A stretch of DNA of 64,000 nt from Mytilisepta virgata (lineage: Eukaryota > Mollusca > Bivalvia > Mytilida > Mytilidae). Under the pieces are notes generated by a model. The model had not been told where the DNA came from, searched no databases, and saw only the letters and a list, made by a program, of their open reading frames with translations. Of this stretch, positions 37,164-49,350 are shown in pieces. Location of the stretch: NCBI GenBank assembly GCA_028015205.1, contig CM051514.1, forward strand, positions 24,072,150 to 24,136,149, written 5' to 3'. Position numbers and translations under genes: made by a program. The number at the start of each line of letters is the position of its first letter. Within the stretch, counting starts at the first letter, position 1.

Positions 37164-37275
37164 AATAATAACAAAGAAACGGAAGAATAACAATATGTCG
37201 TCCCGTGACTACGTTCGGGGCGACATAATAATAATCACTAAAACAATATGTCTCCCTTCGAGAAGGGGAGACATA

Positions 37276-38184
37276 ACAAGAGGCTCAGTTGGCTGAGCCT
37301 GTATCGCACACCTTGCAGTCACAAACTTTTGATTTGATTTGACAGACTAGATCGATTTCTGGAAACTTTGTAAATGATCTTCTATAAATGCTTCATACCA
37401 AGTATAAGTTCATTGGCCAAATGGTTTCAGAGAAGTTTTAAATTTCGACCAATCAGAACATATAAATGTTTCTGGCGGCCATTTTGTTTCACGGACTAGA
37501 AAGATTTATGCCAAGTTTGTACATTTAGCTTTATGATTTCAGGGAAGTTTTAAGTTTCGACCAATCAGAACATATAAATGTTTCTGGTGGCCATTTTGTT
37601 TCACAGACTAGAAAGATTTATGCCAAGTTTGTACATTTAGCTTTATGATTTCAGGGAAGTTTTAAGTTTCGACCAATCAGAACATGTAAATGCTCATGAT
37701 GGCCATTTTCTTTCACGGACCAAGATGATTTATGCAAACTTTGTAAAAGGCCTTCCATAGAATTAGATGCTCCATATCAAAAATCAGTTCATTTGGCTTT
37801 ATGGTTTCAGAGGAGAAGTTTTAAATTTCGACCAATCAGAACATGTAAATGCTCATAGCGACAATTTTGTTTCACAGACCAGGATGATTTATGCAAACTT
37901 TGTAAAGGACCTTCCATAGAAGCTACAGGCCAAGTTTCAGTTTAATAGGTCCAGGGCTTTCAGAGGAGAAGACGAAAATGTAAAAGTTTACAGACAGACG
38001 GACCAGGATGATTTATGCAAACTTTGTAAAGGACCTTCCATAGAAGCTTCAGGCCAAGTTTCAGTTTAATAGGTCCAGGGGTTTCAGAGGAGAAGACGAA
38101 AATGTAAAAGTTTACAGATAGACAGACAGACGACGGACGCCAAGTGATGACAAAGCTCACATTGCCTTTGTTAAGGTGAGCTAA
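37276..38184 (+). mobile_element. Hairpin-ended element, family E, copy 1
   Basis: Starts ACAAGAGGCTCAG with the perfect 5' hairpin GGCTCAG-ttg-GCTGAGCC, then CACACCTT. Cores with CGACCAATCAGAACAT and GGCCATTTT follow, then a GACAGACAGACGACGGAC tract. It ends in a 3' hairpin at 38154-38182 (AGCTCAC and GTGAGCT). It abuts element C with one base between. Confidence 0.75.
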
Positions 38185-41100
38185 AAATGGAAACTACTTT
38201 TGCAATTTGAAACAGCATCTTTCAAAACTGTCAAACACCTTGCTGCAATCAAAAAATCTTTGTAAATTTTCACTAAAACAGTTAGGCTAGGATGAAAAAA
38301 GCAGGAAATGCTGTACTATGAGATATTTTACTGTGCAATGAAGAATTGTAATGAACAAATCAAACTCACAAAACAAGGAATTCCAGAATAAAATCATCTG
38401 TGCTGTTCTTCTATACTTTTGAAAATAAAAGAATAAGGCGTATACATCAGCGAAACAACCAACCATTCCTTGTAATAAAGACTAATGAAAGATAGGGGAC
38501 CAAGCCATAAGTCCAAACCTTTGAATTTCAAAAAAAATTTATTTATCAAAATATAGAATTTTTGATTATACAGTATTTTGGTACAAAGCCATTTATTTAA
38601 TGTGCTGGCAGCCAAAATAATGTACAAAATTTACACAAATAAATGTGAACATCAGAACAGTATAAACTTCTCATTTACAGATATAAAGTAACATGAGTTA
38701 TGTACTCCTTTAAAGCAAAACCTTTTAAAAAAAAAAACAAAACAAAAAAGAACTTAACGCTCATAATGTAAGCAAACACATTTCATTCAGTCTGAAATAT
38801 TACAAAACATAAGGAATATCCCATTTCAATTTTTTAAGAATCACACTGTTCACTGTTGGTTCTCACCATCTTTTTCATTATCCTTCAAAAAACAGTAAAT
38901 CATACAACAGTTTAAGGGATCACCAAAAATATTTAGAATCAAACCAGTAATAATGTGTATATACATGGAAAAAAATTAACAAATTATTTTAAAATATCTT
39001 GAATTTTGACATAAAAGTTTCAGATTATGAGTGGACTGATTTATTTGTGGCACTTTCAGAACATCTGGTTATATCGTAGACGCCAATTTTTGTTGGCTGA
39101 GGAAGTCGGAGAACCAACCTACAGCAGGAATATTAGGAGGCCTTGTCATGTCAACCAAGATCAAAATGGATTTACTCTCTAATGATTAATAATAACTCGG
39201 CCAGTGATCCCTTAATACATAATGAGATTTTACTGCATCTATGCTTTTCACATCAAAACTCGTGAAAGTTTTGTTAATAATCATTTCACTTTTACGGTAT
39301 ATATTTTTTTTTCAATTCCATATCCAAAAATAACTAAATAAACTACACTACTAAACCATATAAACATTCTGTAAGTTTATGGGACCCATTAAAAAAAACC
39401 TTGCATACCAACTACCCTTTCATTCACAGGTTAGCACAGATTATCTCCCTTATGTCATGAAAAAACAATAACATAAATCTAAATATAACCACTTTTATAG
39501 TCTTGTTTATATTACATGTCAAATTTTTTGTCAACTGTATGAGTACAACTGCCTGTCAACTGTGTATACAACAGCATGGATGACAATCTAAAATTGATTT
39601 TTTCATCTTTCGGTTAGGTTAGGTTTTTGAACTCTATCACACAGTAGACAAACCCAAATTGGAAACAAAATATATAACATTCAACATATTTACATAGAAA
39701 TAAACAAATAAAGATAAACAAATTGAAAAATTCGACATTTTAAATTTTTTTTTACAATTCAGACCAAACATAGTGTTGAAAGTAGAATCATTCAAGAAAT
39801 ATATGCAAATTTACTTAGTAACTTTTACTAAATGTACTGGTACAAAAATGTATACTGTGTTCTCACTTTTTGCAAGATTTGCAAATTGAAGTTTTTATAA
39901 TAAATTAAGTTTATAAATTATATTTAGGGGAAAAAAATTTACTTATGCCCATCACATTGGATCAAATTTTCAGCAAAAAAAAAAAAAAATTTACCTCGTA
40001 TCCATAAATTATATTTTTTCAAGAGGGATTTGTCACAAATATATAATCCTAATTAAAAACATCTTCTTTCTGTTATTCATCAGTTTATCTGAGGGTAATG
40101 AGAATAGATTTCTATAATTAGTTACATAATAAGTTATAAGAACATGTGAAGAACAGTTGTGACTTATTTCACGGTATGCCAGGAATGTTCGTTCATTATT
40201 TAGTACAAAGTTACATAATAATAGCAATAATACTATAATTATCATTCCATTTCTTTTATAATGATATAATACATTGTTATGTATGTGCTGCATTTCTATT
40301 GGTTCATAAAAATGTTTACACATTAATAAACTGATGACAAATATAGCCTCTTTCAAGTTTCAGTAAAAATAGAGTTTTCATTTGCAAACTTGACAGTAAG
40401 TTGCTACTTAGGCCAAGAATACACTTCAAATAATTCCGTCTAAAAACACATTTTTGCAGTTAAAATTTTGAATGGGTAAACATCTTTTTTTTTTGGTATT
40501 CTACACAAATACCTGATGTCCCATCCCCTATATTAAAATAAACCAAAATTAAATTACATTAAAAAGCTTTCAAACCCCAAACTATTTAATTGGTCATAGC
40601 ATATTTCTAGAGATTATACCACAAAGAATATAGCACTAAATTATATTTAAAAAAAGAGTGTTTTTCTATATGTGAAAATACTCCTTCAAAAATAATGTCA
40701 ACATGACAAGTTTTCTTAATGAAAACTACAATAAGGAGTAAACTAATTTATAAACAATATAAAAAAAACAAAACAAAATATGCCTATCAAAATATCATAT
40801 TTTAGGCTTGCATGATAACTCTCACTGGTTTCCAATTAAACAACAAAATAAAATCAAACTTCAATCAATATTTAACATACGTATAAAAAACAATGTCATT
40901 TATTCCAATATTAAAAAAAAAATTTCTCAGTTGCACAAGTTAATGCATAAATGATTATGATCAAACATCAATGCTGATCCCTCCTTGTTCCCAAGAGCAA
41001 ACACTCGTACATTTTACAAGATCAAAGAATCGGTAATATATTGATATATTTTATCAAGTTTAAAATTATTCCAAATTATTAAGCCTTTTAAATAATTATG

Positions 41101-41256
41101 AACGATTATCCTCTAAAACCTTTTTCTTAAGTTTACTTTTCAAAAATTCAAAATTTTAAATTGCACATATCACTCAAGTTGACTTGGTACAAAAAATTTC
41201 AAGATTTGTTTTTGTTGATCATTGTTTAAAATAGTAAATACATGTATCAGATATAT

Positions 41257-41399
41257 TCAGGAACCATTCTTTGTCTTTGACCTTCTTGAGCCATTTATGA
41301 AGAGTGACCTCCGTTTGCAAAATGTCAGTTTCCTGTCATCATTTTTCTCTTGGCTCCATCCCTCTGTGCTTCCATTTTTGTTTCCATTCAGGAACTTAT
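41257..41399 (-). other. Candidate terminal coding exon, unrecognised
   Basis: After an acceptor-like TTTTCAG the minus strand is open for 46 codons to a TGA. It encodes a basic tail that includes KRRSLF and SRRSKTKNGS. No family was recognised. It may be chance. Confidence 0.25.
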
Positions 41400-41862
41400 C
41401 TGAAAATGGATATTTATTGTATTATTGAATCTGACAAATTAGGCAGACCGTGGCATTCTCTTTTTCGTGGTCTTTATCATTTTGTCATTTTAAGTGCTAA
41501 ATAACCAAATTGTGAAGAAATATCTTAAAACCATGTTTGGCCTAATTATTGATTTAGTAGTCACTGCATTTGAACTTCATTAAATACTATGGTCACCCAA
41601 ATATTTTTTTCAATACCTCAGTAAAATTTCTGTTTTTTAGAACTGGATACAGAGAACAACAGCAGAACTTTAGTCATTTAAGCATTCAAGGAAATAAAAC
41701 AAATCTGAAAAAAGGTGTTTGATGATACCCAGGGTTTTGAGTTATTAAAATTCAAATGACCTGAATTTTACTGAATTTGGGGATCATGTGATACAAGTTC
41801 ACAATTTTCAATCTTCAACAACAATTCTTAACAACACAAGTGTTCTCCCCAGGGCCCAGTTG

Positions 41863-41971
41863 TTCAACTTATTTAACTCGTGGTTAAATTTAACTGAGGG
41901 TTAAATCATAAAGAAAATCACTAAGTTTAACCTGTGGTTAAATTTAACCCTTAATGAGTTGAACAACTGGA
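41863..41971. mobile_element. Foldback element (CCAGTTGTTCAACT family)
   Basis: Inverted arms run from CCAGTTGTTCAACTTA to its near-complement TGAGTTGAACAACTGG, with GGTTAAATTTAACC inside both arms. A second copy begins at 63985 and is cut by the window end. Confidence 0.8.
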
Positions 41972-42088
41972 TAGCTGAGTGAATGAGTTGCCCCTTAGAT
42001 ACTGTTGATATTAAATTAAATTTAATTATGCTTCAGTTCGAGATAGACATAGGACATGGGCTATCTGTACTGAAGGCTTTACTGTCAC

Positions 42089-42268
42089 CTAAAGATACAT
42101 TGTAAAGAACACCAATAAAAACAGTGTTTGTTTGTTTGAACTTTCGTTTCATGTAGAATTTGTATCAAGAATTTATCCACTTTATCCTTTTCTTCCCATT
42201 TTTGTCTAAAATGGAAATATTTTTCACCTGCTTTCTTATATAAATCTGCTGCATACAAAGAGCTTTTT
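42089..42268 (-). other. Candidate coding exon, unrecognised
   Basis: After an acceptor-like AATGCAG the minus strand is open for about 59 codons to a TGA. The first 43 are rich in Lys and Glu and look helical (SLYAADLYKKAGEKYF, then KWEEKDKVDKFLIQIL), unlike the surrounding AT-rich noise. No strong donor follows, no partner exons were found, and no family was recognised. Confidence 0.35.
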
Positions 42269-42297
42269 CTGCATTAATCTAACTCATTTTGAAAGCA

Positions 42298-43850
42298 ACA
42301 AGAGCCTCCCAACTAGCCTGAATCGCTCACCTGTTATCTTTTGTTTACCGGTAGATCTTGCATCAATGATTATTTTTGCTATTCAATGTATACTGTCACA
42401 ATTTTCTCTTTCCTATTGACCTGTACAGCTAAAATATAGAATCCTGAACCCAAATAGATATGGTTGCTAGGGACTTTTTCATCGGTTGCTATGGACTTTT
42501 TCAATGGCATTGACTCTTGACCTTCCATTTTGACTTGAAACAGGTAGATTGTAGGGTCCTGAACCCAAATATATATGGTTGCTAGGGACCTTTTCATTGG
42601 TTGCTATGGACCTCTTCAATGACCTTGACCCTTGACCTTTCTTTTTGACTTGTACAGGTAAATTATAAGGTCCTTAACTCAAATATATATGGTTGCTAGG
42701 GACTTTTTCATCTGTTTCTAGGGAATTTTTCAATGACCTTGACCCTTGATGCTCCATTTTACTTCTACAGCAACCATTTAATTTCTTTCAAGTAATGCCC
42801 TAAACATCTGTGACCATTATTTTCTGTTTACATGTAAATAATCTTTCAAGGGCAAAAACTCCTATGACGATTTTGGTTACGTTGACTTATTTGTAAATCT
42901 TACTTTGCTGAACATTTTTGCTAGATACAGTTTGTCTTTATCTAGAATAATATTCAAGCTAATAACCTAAAACTGCATAATTGCCTTAAAATTAACAATT
43001 CAGAGGCAGTAACACAAAAATGGGTTGACCGATTTGTCTGAAAATTTCATGACAGGTAGATCTTGACCTCATAAACATTTTTAATACTTGTCAGTTTTGC
43101 CCTAACTGATTTAATTTTCGAAATATGAGCCAAAAAGTGCATTTTCAACTATTTTCTATTTTTAGCCAGGGCAGCCATGTTTCTCGATGGACAAGAAAAT
43201 AAAACACAACTTTATACTATATACCCTAAGGATCTTTCAGCCTAAGTTTGGCTGAAATTGATTCTTTACTTTCAGAGGAGAACATTTCTAAAAGTTTACA
43301 AAGATGACGAAAAAAAATGTGAAAAATTGTCTTTAAAGGGTAAAAACTTCTGTAAGGGGTCAATTGACGATTTTGGTCATGTTCACTTATTTGTAGATCT
43401 TACTTTGCTGAACATTTTTGCTGTTTACAGTTTTTCTTGATCTATAATAATATTCAAGATAACAACCTAAAACTGCAAAATTTCCTTAAAATTAACAATT
43501 TAGGGGCAATAACACAACAAAGGGTTGAACAATTCGTCTCAAAATTTCATAGCAGGTAGATACTGACCTGATGAACATTTTTACACCATGTCAGTTTTGC
43601 TCTAAATGCTTTAGTTTTTGAGATACAAGCCAAAAACTGCAGTTTACCCCTATGTTCTATTTTTAGCCATGGTGGCCATGTTTCTGGATGGACAACAAAA
43701 CTTATTTGTACAGATACCCTAAGGATCATTCAGACTAAGTATGGCTGTAATTCGTTCAGTGGTTTCAGAGGAGAAGATCTTTGAAAAAGTTTAACATGGA
43801 CGGACGTCGGACGCCAAGTGATGGCAAAAGCTCACGTCTCAGTTGAACTT
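42298..43850 (+). mobile_element. Hairpin-ended element, family E, copy 2
   Basis: Starts ACAAGAGCCTCCC...GCTCACCTG. It has three copies of an about 115-bp core with ATGGTTGCTAGGGAC, then a second pair of repeats with CGATTTTGGT and GGCAGCCATGTTTC. It ends in TGGACGGACGTCGGACGCCA and AGCTCAC. The 3' hairpin is degraded. Confidence 0.65.
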
Positions 43851-44983
43851 TTATACAACGTTTAATACTTTCTCGTAGCAAAATACTTCACAGCTGAGGT
43901 GTGTAACAATCTATTGAGGATAGGGTGCACAGGAAAAAGCACATGGTACAGGAAGCCTGTTATGGTAATCACAAATTGGAAACATCAAACTCTGCTACAT
44001 CCCTCAAGATCAAATTATTTTGCAGGTGATTTCTTCACATCAAAACAAAGTCCTACCACATGTAAAATGTAATGTTAACCTACCATAAAACAAAAGTCAA
44101 GGATTACATATCCTTTGATCCATTGTTTTGTAATGGAGACTTCATACGTATCTTAATATATAATTAATAAAATTAATCAACAACAACTTGTATGGTTTGT
44201 TTGGTTTTTTCTGTAGAATAAATCAAATAAATTAACATACATGCTTTGAATCCTTATCCTGGGAAGAGCAGGAATTGTATCAGATTACTGTGTGCCCGAT
44301 AAACTAATTAACTGATGAAAAGACCATGCTAAAATTTTACACATCCCAAACAAGGACCAGGCATATCCCAAAAGACAGCATGGTTCAAACTGTCCGAAGC
44401 AAAACTAGCAAACATTCAACAAGGTCACATCTATATGTGGTGAGGCCATACTTTACACAACATCAAATCGAAATCTGCTATCATAAAAAAATTGGCACTT
44501 TAGCATCAGAGAAAACACTAATTAGTTCCAACAATAGCAAACGTTTTTTATTGATATTTTGAGTTTCATACCTAAAACCTCCTTTTACAGTTGACATGGG
44601 ACACACATTAGTATTTAAATTCATGTCTGAAATACCTTTTCAATATTTCTACACTGGAGATAAAATTTTAGATTTTCAGTATGAGAGTACATAGTATAAA
44701 ATCTATTATCAGAAATTTATCTATCAACAGAATAGAAATACATGTTCTGTAACCTACAATCAATTTAAACAGAAAGAGAACTTGTTTCTCCAATGACATT
44801 TTATTTTAGAATTAGAAAAAACTCTGGACAACATCTATCTGAATTACTGATAAAATTACATCACAAATCAACTTCCCACAAACTAGAGCTTCAATCCCAG
44901 CTGGTTAAGTCAGAGCTATTGCAGAGGGCACTTTGATCTACAATTTGATTTACATGATTTATTAACAACTGAAATGTATTGTG
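43851..44983. other. Intergenic, nothing recognised
   Basis: AT-rich sequence without a supported gene or repeat. Confidence 0.4.
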
Positions 44984-45242
44984 TTTGTTTAGTTGGGGTT
45001 TTATGCGGTTTTCAGCACATTTGACTATTTCGCGGCGGCCAGTTTTTATTGGTGGAGGAAGCCGGAGTACCTGGAGAGAACCACCGACCTTCGGTAGGAA
45101 AATTGGCAATCCTTGTCAATTAAGATCGGAGTCGAACACACCCTGCCACAGGTGAGATTCGAACTCGCAACCTCAGTGTTGACAGGGTAGTGCTCATTAG
45201 TAGTCATGACGAAATACTTAGATCGGGGGCCACCGAGGCCCC
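44984..45242 (-). mobile_element. tRNA-derived SINE, copy 2
   Basis: Same family as copy 1, with a mutated A-box side (GGCCCCCGATC). CTGAAATG(T/C)ATTGTG flanks it at 44969-44983 and 45243-45257, a 15-bp target-site duplication with one mismatch. The tail is (GTTT)n on the plus strand. Confidence 0.88.
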
Positions 45243-45257
45243 CTGAAATGCATTGTG

Positions 45258-46667
45258 GAAATGGCCAAAAATAGTAGAAATTAGTATCTAACTCAAGACC
45301 CATATGTTTAAATGCTCCTCTATAATGATCGGCAATGGTGCAAATTCAATATTTCTAATTTCTGGAATTCAGGATAAATTTAACCATCTTTTTTTAATGA
45401 AACCCCTCTGGGATACAATTTTATTTTCATTTCCATGATGAAATAAAAAAGGCTCTGATGAAACATACACTTGATTACCCCTATCCAGTGTTGTAACTTA
45501 TTTTAAAGATTGATTTTCTGTTTTATTACAATCACATTTAGAGACTACAGTGTCTTCTGTCATTCTATCACAGTTTATTGTCACATTACACATTCCTTTG
45601 ACGACAGCATTGCAATCACATGACTTGTGGTGTCAAAACTTGAAACTATCACTTACATCTCACAATCAAAGCCTGAGATTTGCACACATTGGTAATAAGT
45701 AATTGGACCAATTGCTGTAAAAATAAAGTTCAAGTTTCAACAACAATGGATCTGCCAAAAAGCTTAGGTCAAAAATCCTTTAGATACTCTGCAAATTAAG
45801 CCTTTCTGAGAAAAAGGGAGATAATTTATATTTTTTTGTATCAATGTTTATCCATTTATGGGGAATTATATACCCCTTGGTTTCTCATTACTAATACAGT
45901 TTACGAAAACTTTAAACTTTGTTCCAGTTGACACAATGTAGTGATATGATATGATTTATAGCAGAAATGACTAATTGCCTAAAATCCCTGCTGCCAGCTC
46001 TCCTTCTAAGATGAAATAAATGTAAAAGAGAGGAAAAAAATCTTATCTACATTCTTCATTCTTGCAATATATTTCCTTTTCTGCATAACAGTCTTAAACA
46101 GAAATTTCCCATAATCCTCTTTCCCAATCCCCATTGACAGCAGACTTTGTGACGATTAAAATCCTAAGTAACAGTTAACATATATATCACGATAATGTCT
46201 TTAGTATAAGTCTGTTACATAAGCTACGTAATGACAAATAAATGTCAAGCAGAATAAAGTATCTTGTATTCGTCAAAATCTCTGGCAAATAAGACATAAG
46301 AAATAAACAAATCTTGAATTTTCAAAAAGAACATGTGTAAGCACATTACAAAAAATATATCAATTTTTGTAGTTTCACTGTAGTGTAAAAGCTTTGACCA
46401 ATGTTTATTTTATATCAAATGGGAAAATGTGCTGTAAAATTCAGTCTGTTTTTGAAGTACTGATACACCATGTTAGAGCATCATGACTTATCATAGAGAG
46501 CATGTGCAATCATGATATTTAACTTTTATAAGGGAGCAAACATTTGATTTTTATGGGGGGCTAGGATGAAATCTGAAACAATGGACACACTACATGTCTC
46601 GTCTGAGTATGGACATGGACACAGAATAATGATTATCTGATACCCAACATTTTGCAAAAGAAATTTA
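45258..46667. other. Intergenic, nothing recognised
   Basis: AT-rich sequence without a supported gene. Confidence 0.4.
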
Positions 46668-47040
46668 GGTCAAGGTCAAAAGGCAGGTATCAGACTGACA
46701 TGTACCCACCAAGAACTATCTATTGACCAAATACGGTGGGTCTAGGTATTAGTTTCTGAGAAATTACCTTAACCAAGAAAAAGTGACAAAGTCACTTGAG
46801 CATGAAATTGAGGTCAAGGTCCCAAGCCAGGTGTCAGACTGGCATGTACCCACTAAGAACTATCTATAGACCAAATATGGTTGGCCTAGGTATTACAGTT
46901 GCTGAGAAATGGATTTAACCACGAAACATGGATGCAGATTTTAAATTCATCTTTATGAAGTCAGTGAACCATGCAAATGAGGTCAGGGTCACAGGACAAG
47001 TATACTGCCAAGATAGTGGCCAACAAAAAAAATTCAAGGA
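46668..47040. repeat. Two to three tandem units of about 143 bp
   Basis: GGTCAAGGTC...CAGACTG(A/G)CATGTACCCAC recurs at about 46670 and 46813, with a partial third unit. It looks like the core of a degraded element. Confidence 0.6.
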
Positions 47041-47151
47041 CTTAAATTTTGGCGAAACAAACAGGCAGGATCAAACATTTCATTCTAGCTCCCTAAAGGT
47101 AAAAAACATCATTTATCAGAACCATAGGATTGTTGTCAGCCCATGAAAATG

Positions 47152-47425
47152 TTTGTTTGTTTGTTTAGTTGGAGTTTTACGCCGTTTTCAGCACATTTGG
47201 CTATTTCGCGGCGGCCATTTTTTTCCTCGCGATGAAGGAAGCCGGAGTACCCGGAGAGAACCACTGACCTTCGACAGGAAAATTGGCAATCCTTGTCAAT
47301 TAAGATCGGAGTCAAACACACCTCGCCACAGGTGAAATTCGAACTCACAACCTCAGCATTGACAGGCTCGTGGTCATTAGTAGTCATGACGAACTACCTA
47401 GACCACTCGGCCACCGAGGCCCCCT
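47152..47425 (-). mobile_element. tRNA-derived SINE, copy 3
   Basis: Best preserved copy: A box TGGCCGAGTGG, a B-box-like GTTCGAATTTC, conserved body and a (GTTT)n tail on the plus strand. CCATGAAAATG flanks it at 47141-47151 and 47426-47436 as an 11-bp target-site duplication. Confidence 0.9.
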
Positions 47426-47436
47426 CCATGAAAATG

Positions 47437-48429
47437 ACTGAATCCCTGACACAATGCATATAATGTACATTACAGGCAAGAGTCTATCTATATTGAAAAC
47501 TATAATTTTTTCATAAATTATGTCTGAAATACATTAAATAAAACTGTAAATCACTTTTTAGATGGTATTGACCTCAAGGTCATTAAAGGCCATATTTCTG
47601 TAAGAATTATAATTTAAATATATCTTACATCAATTGCAACAACTCTTCCAGAAATGAGAATCTGTTCAATAAATAGGTTTTCCCGAATCAATTTGAGTTT
47701 ATCCATGGACAATACTACATCTGGGACTCAATTTTCTAAAACAATGAATTACTTGAGCCCTTAATAAGGTTAGGTAAAGCAAAACAAACATTCATTTCTA
47801 CAAAAGTCATGTAGGGTTGAAATGGTACAAACAGTTCATTTCCAATCAATATGTTTGTTTCATGGGTCGGTAAATAGCCTGATTAGGGTTAATTAGGGAA
47901 AAAGAATTCGACCATAGGGCATCGCCTGATTGTTTTTAATTATAAAACACCTGCGTTAATATCCAGCCAAGATATCGACATGTAATTAATAGAAAATCAG
48001 GTAAATTAAATCATGTCAAATCTTAATGAAGATCAATCACATTTTAAGGTGATGCGTCATGCAGAATTTTTAGGTTTTTTTTCTCAATTATTACAATCAC
48101 CAATCACGAAGGATAGACTAAAGCTTATTAATTTCATCACGACAAAATTGTTGTAATTATGATAGATTTGAATCCTTTTTTGTAATCTGACTGTAAATTA
48201 CAGGTTTCTTTCGTCCTAATCAATGTCGGTCTTTTTTCCTTCAATGGTTTGTTCATTAATTACATCAAGCAGATTAGTCAAGGGTGGTAACTGCATCCCA
48301 ACCTTAACCAGTTACTTTAATTAAATGATTAGAATAAAGAAATTCCAATGTAAAGTTTGCATTGAGTGAAATCAACAAAATCAGTGACATTCAAGTTTCC
48401 TTTTCCGCAAATTTGTGTAGTATCCTTTT
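47437..48429. other. Intergenic, nothing recognised
   Basis: AT-rich sequence without a supported feature. Confidence 0.4.
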
Positions 48430-49350
48430 AAAACCAATCATGTCCTCCTTTCTGGCAGCAGAAAAAATTTTCCTTATCTATAAATATGTCTTCCTTTCCT
48501 GTAACAGTAAAATTTACCTTGCCTTCATTCTTAGTAAAATTTCTCTTGCCTATAAAATCCTGTCCTGCATTCTAGTAGCAGTAAAATTTGCCTTGCCTAC
48601 CAACTCTGTCCTCCATTTTAGTAGTAGTAAAATTTCTCTTGCCCACCAACTCCATCCCCCATTCTAGTAGCAGAAAAATTCTGCTTGCCCACCTAATCTG
48701 TCATCCATTCTAGTAGCAGTAAAAATTCCCTTGCCTAACAAATCTGTCCTCCTTACTAATAGTAGTAAAATTTCCCTTGCCTACCAACTCTGTCCTCCAT
48801 TCTAGTAGCAGAAAAATTACCCTTGCCAACCTAATCTGTCATCCATTCTAGTAGCAGTAAAATTTCCCTTGCCTAACAAATATGTCCCCTTCAGTCTAGT
48901 AGCAGCAAAATTACCCTTCTCTAACATTTTAGTAGCTGTAAAATTTCCCTTGCCTAACAAATCTGTCCTCCTTACTAGTAGCAGTAAAATTTCTCTTGAC
49001 TACAAAACCTGTCCTCCATTCTAGAAGCAGTAAAATTTGTCTCTGCTATTTTCCAAATTTTTCCTTTCTAGTAGATTAAAATTTCCCTTACCTACCCAAT
49101 GATGCTGCCCTTTCTAGTAGAGTAAAATTTCTTTCACCTGCCTATAGATGCTGCCCTTTCTAGTAGAGTAAAATTTCCCTCACCTGCCCAAAGATGCTGC
49201 CCTTTCTAGTAGAGTAAAATTTCTTTCACCTGCCCAAAGATTCTGTCCTTTCTAGTAAAGTAAAATTTCCCTCACCTATCCAAAGATGCTGCACTCTAGT
49301 AGAGTAAAATTTCCCTCACCTATCCAAAGATGCTCCCCTTTCTAGTAGCA
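48430..49350. repeat. Minisatellite, unit about 45-47 bp
   Basis: About 20 diverged copies marked by TCTAGTAGCAGTAAAATTTC and CCTTGCC. From 49060 a subtype with TTTCTAGTAGAGTAAAATTT and AAAGATGCTGCC takes over. Confidence 0.85.

Larger units (their letters stand above)
28345..37226 (+). mobile_element. A6, split by about 8.6 kb of further insertions
   Basis: Starts at 28345 and is cut in its AAT tract at 28544. Bracket matching assigns it the last A-type 3' end, hairpin 37195-37226. That end could equally belong to A1 if the two outer ends have collapsed into one. Confidence 0.65.
22306..37274 (+). mobile_element. Host element C, split by 22 nested elements
   Basis: The 5' end is ACTAG followed by two perfect palindromes (22329-22346 and 22347-22364) and GATGTCTCCCC (22366-22376). 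Two tandem-repeat cores follow, then CCGGACAAAAA and a purine tract AGAAGAGGAAGAATA that stops at 24823. The matching 3' end is the hairpin at 37248-37274, a stem of ATGTCTCCC and GGGGAGACAT with a TTCGAGAA-type loop, after AATAATAAT. All sequence between 24824 and about 37227 is inserted elements. The architecture resembles pearl / Helentron-associated non-autonomous elements of bivalves; that assignment is inference from structure. Confidence 0.75.
38185..42297. other. AT-rich gene-poor stretch
   Basis: No strong gene. A diverged SINE piece may lie at 39060-39210 (compare GGAAGTCGGAGAACCAACC). Two weak minus-strand exon candidates (41257-41399 and 42089-42268) and one foldback are listed separately. 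The AT-rich part 38500-41250 could be a 3' UTR of a minus-strand gene; this is a guess. Confidence 0.4.
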
